From: Poindextera sp035295705 | Lineage (GTDB): Bacteria; Pseudomonadota; Alphaproteobacteria; Caulobacterales; Caulobacteraceae | Direction: 5' to 3' | NCBI GenBank assembly: GCA_035295705.1 | Contig: DATGIN010000217.1 | Location: 1-6,813, forward strand | Length of the DNA: 6,813 nucleotides | Shown here: positions 5,671 through 6,813 of the stretch, one piece after another | How the letters are laid out: each line of letters starts with the position of its first letter | How positions within the stretch are numbered: the first letter of the stretch is position 1 | Translations under genes and position numbers: made by a program | The notes under the pieces: model-generated | What the model saw: only the letters and a program-made list of their open reading frames with translations | What the model was told of the DNA's origin: nothing | Database searches by the model: none

Positions 5671-6813
5671 ATGGCGACACTTCTGTTGAATGATAAAGCC
5701 GCGAGGGCGGCCCGCGCTCCGAAGGGATCTCGGCTCGAGTTCTGGGACACCAAAGTCGCCAATCTCTGCCTTCGGGTCTCCGACACCGGCCACAAAGTGT
5801 GGGTGATCCGCTATCGGTCACTCGACGGGCGACAGCCTCGATTGATCTTGGGTGACTTTACAGACCGCCAGGGCGTTAGGTGGGCCCGCGAGCAGGCCGA
5901 GGACATAAGGACGGCCGTGCGCCGCGGCGCCGATCCGGCTGCCGAGCGGAAGGCGAAGAAGGCTGCTGAGCGCTCGAGAACGCTTCGCACCTTCGATGAC
6001 CTTGCCGATACTTATCTAGCTGCGTGCCGCGGCGGCGATTGGATGCCTAAGGGCAAGCGGCAGAGCCCCCGCACTATCCGAGACGCAGAAGGCATTTTGA
6101 AGCGGCATATCCGGCCCGTGATCGGCGCTGTGCGGCTTGAAGACGTGAGTCGCACCGGGGTTCGGCAGCTACTGCGCGATATGCGGGACTCCGGCATCCG
6201 TACACAGGTCAACCGCGCCCAGGCCACAATCCGACAAGTCTTCGCGTTCGGTATCAGCGAGTTCGAGGGCCGGTTGGTAACCGTGAATCCGGCGATCGGC
6301 GCGCCGATAGTGGCGGAGACCAGCCGTCGGCGCATTTTCTCTGATGAGGAGCTTCGGCAGCTCTGGGCGGCGCTCAAGACGCCGTCGACGCTCCGAGCGG
6401 GTCAGGGCCGGCCCCTATATGTCTCACGAGCCCGGGCGATCGCCCTCCAGCTAGCGATGCTTCTTCTGCAGCGCCGTGGAGAAATATCGGGCATCAGGGA
6501 GTCCGAGATCAACGAAACTGAGCGTACTTGGACGGTGGCACCTGACCGAATGAAGAACCGGCGTCCTCACGTCGTGCCGCTGCCGGCCCGCGCCCTTGAG
6601 CTTATTGCGGAGGCGCGCGAGCTTGCGCTGGCAGCCAGGGAACGGAAGGCGATGGACACCCACGGGGCAGCGAATGACTGGCCGCTGTTCCCCTCATCGT
6701 GGGATGCGACCAAGCCCATGCACCCCGACAGCATGACGCATGCCTTGGCGAGGGTTCTGGCCGCCTTAGGCATCGGCGGCGCCTCGACGCACGACCTGCG
6801 GCGTACCGGCAGT
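5671..6813 (+). CDS. tyrosine recombinase / site-specific integrase, P4-type (3' end outside window)
   Basis: An uninterrupted frame of 381 codons runs from 5671 to the right edge with no stop. Integrases of this type catalyse strand exchange between element and chromosomal att sites. Residues 1 to about 95 form the arm-binding DUF4102-like domain ('LNDKAARAARAPKGSRLEFWDTK', with 'KVWVIRYR' and 'LILGDF'). About 108-210 is the SAM-like core-binding domain ('TFDDLADTYLAA', 'ILKRHIRPVIGAVRLEDV'). The catalytic domain starts near 221 ('RRIFSDEELRQLWAAL'). Arg268 in 'QRRGEI' is the first catalytic arginine, Lys295 in 'RMKNRRPHVVPL' fits the beta-hairpin lysine, and 'HDLRRT' gives His374 and Arg377. 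The second His/Trp and the nucleophilic Tyr should lie in the missing C-terminus, probably some 40-60 residues. It sits 164 bp from the truncated tRNA-Arg(CCT), its likely target. Codon use is more AT-rich than in selD, consistent with acquisition. No disruption is seen in the visible part. Confidence 0.93.
   Translation, partial: MATLLLNDKAARAARAPKGSRLEFWDTKVANLCLRVSDTGHKVWVIRYRSLDGRQPRLILGDFTDRQGVRWAREQAEDIRTAVRRGADPAAERKAKKAAERSRTLRTFDDLADTYLAACRGGDWMPKGKRQSPRTIRDAEGILKRHIRPVIGAVRLEDVSRTGVRQLLRDMRDSGIRTQVNRAQATIRQVFAFGISEFEGRLVTVNPAIGAPIVAETSRRRIFSDEELRQLWAALKTPSTLRAGQGRPLYVSRARAIALQLAMLLLQRRGEISGIRESEINETERTWTVAPDRMKNRRPHVVPLPARALELIAEARELALAARERKAMDTHGAANDWPLFPSSWDATKPMHPDSMTHALARVLAALGIGGASTHDLRRTGS

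Larger units (their letters stand above)
5457..6813 (+). mobile_element. left end of an integrated element (genomic island, prophage or ICE), right end not in window
   Basis: The element begins at the truncated tRNA-Arg and carries its integrase as first gene, transcribed inward. Composition changes at this point. The integrase reading frame uses ATA, CTA, TTA and AGA codons, whereas I find no TTA, CTA or ATA codon in selD. The spacer at 5551-5585 is the most AT-rich stretch of the window. The element class cannot be told from the integrase alone. Confidence 0.75.

Noticed and set aside
5557..5821. Minus-strand small frames over the integrase leader and 5' end
   Set aside because: They overlap the well-supported integrase N-terminus, have no plausible ribosome binding site or domain, and the leader shows no coding signature.
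1..6813. CRISPR array, insertion sequence or terminal inverted repeats
   Set aside because: Reading both strands I found no regularly spaced repeats of CRISPR length, no transposase and no long inverted repeats; the only mobile signature is the integrase with its tRNA att site.

Overview
This is a high-GC window whose gene content and codon use suggest a proteobacterium, most likely an alphaproteobacterium; that is an inference from style, not a tested placement. Five protein genes are chromosomal. A sixth, an integrase, marks the left end of an integrated mobile element that continues past the right edge.

Layout. Positions 2-226 hold the C-terminal end of a probable glycosyltransferase, coupled by an ATGA overlap to a complete family 4 glycosyltransferase (223-1260); the two look like the end of a surface-polysaccharide cluster. 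Converging on them, with a 64-bp overlap of the coding ends, is mnmH/selU (2312-1197, minus strand), the tRNA 2-selenouridine synthase. Divergent from it across a 66-bp gap is selD (2379-3452), selenide, water dikinase. SelD makes selenophosphate and MnmH uses it to replace sulfur by selenium in the wobble uridine of certain tRNAs, so these two genes form a complete selenouridine module. No selA, selB or selC is visible here. A cytoplasmic prolyl-oligopeptidase-family (S9) peptidase follows 39 bp after selD, with its own strong ribosome binding site.

Integration junction. Six bases after the peptidase stop lies the 3' part of a tRNA-Arg(CCT) gene on the minus strand: anticodon arm, variable loop, T arm, 3' acceptor strand and CCA. 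The D arm and 5' acceptor strand are absent. A 164-bp leader with small inverted and direct repeats follows, then a phage/P4-type tyrosine integrase from 5671 that is still open at 6813. I read this as an attachment site: an element entered a tRNA-Arg(CCT) gene and displaced its 3' part to this side. The intact, restored tRNA should then sit at the far end of the element. Any novel cargo would lie to the right, outside the window.

I do not see an undescribed system within the window itself. The most informative signal is the split tRNA and integrase junction.
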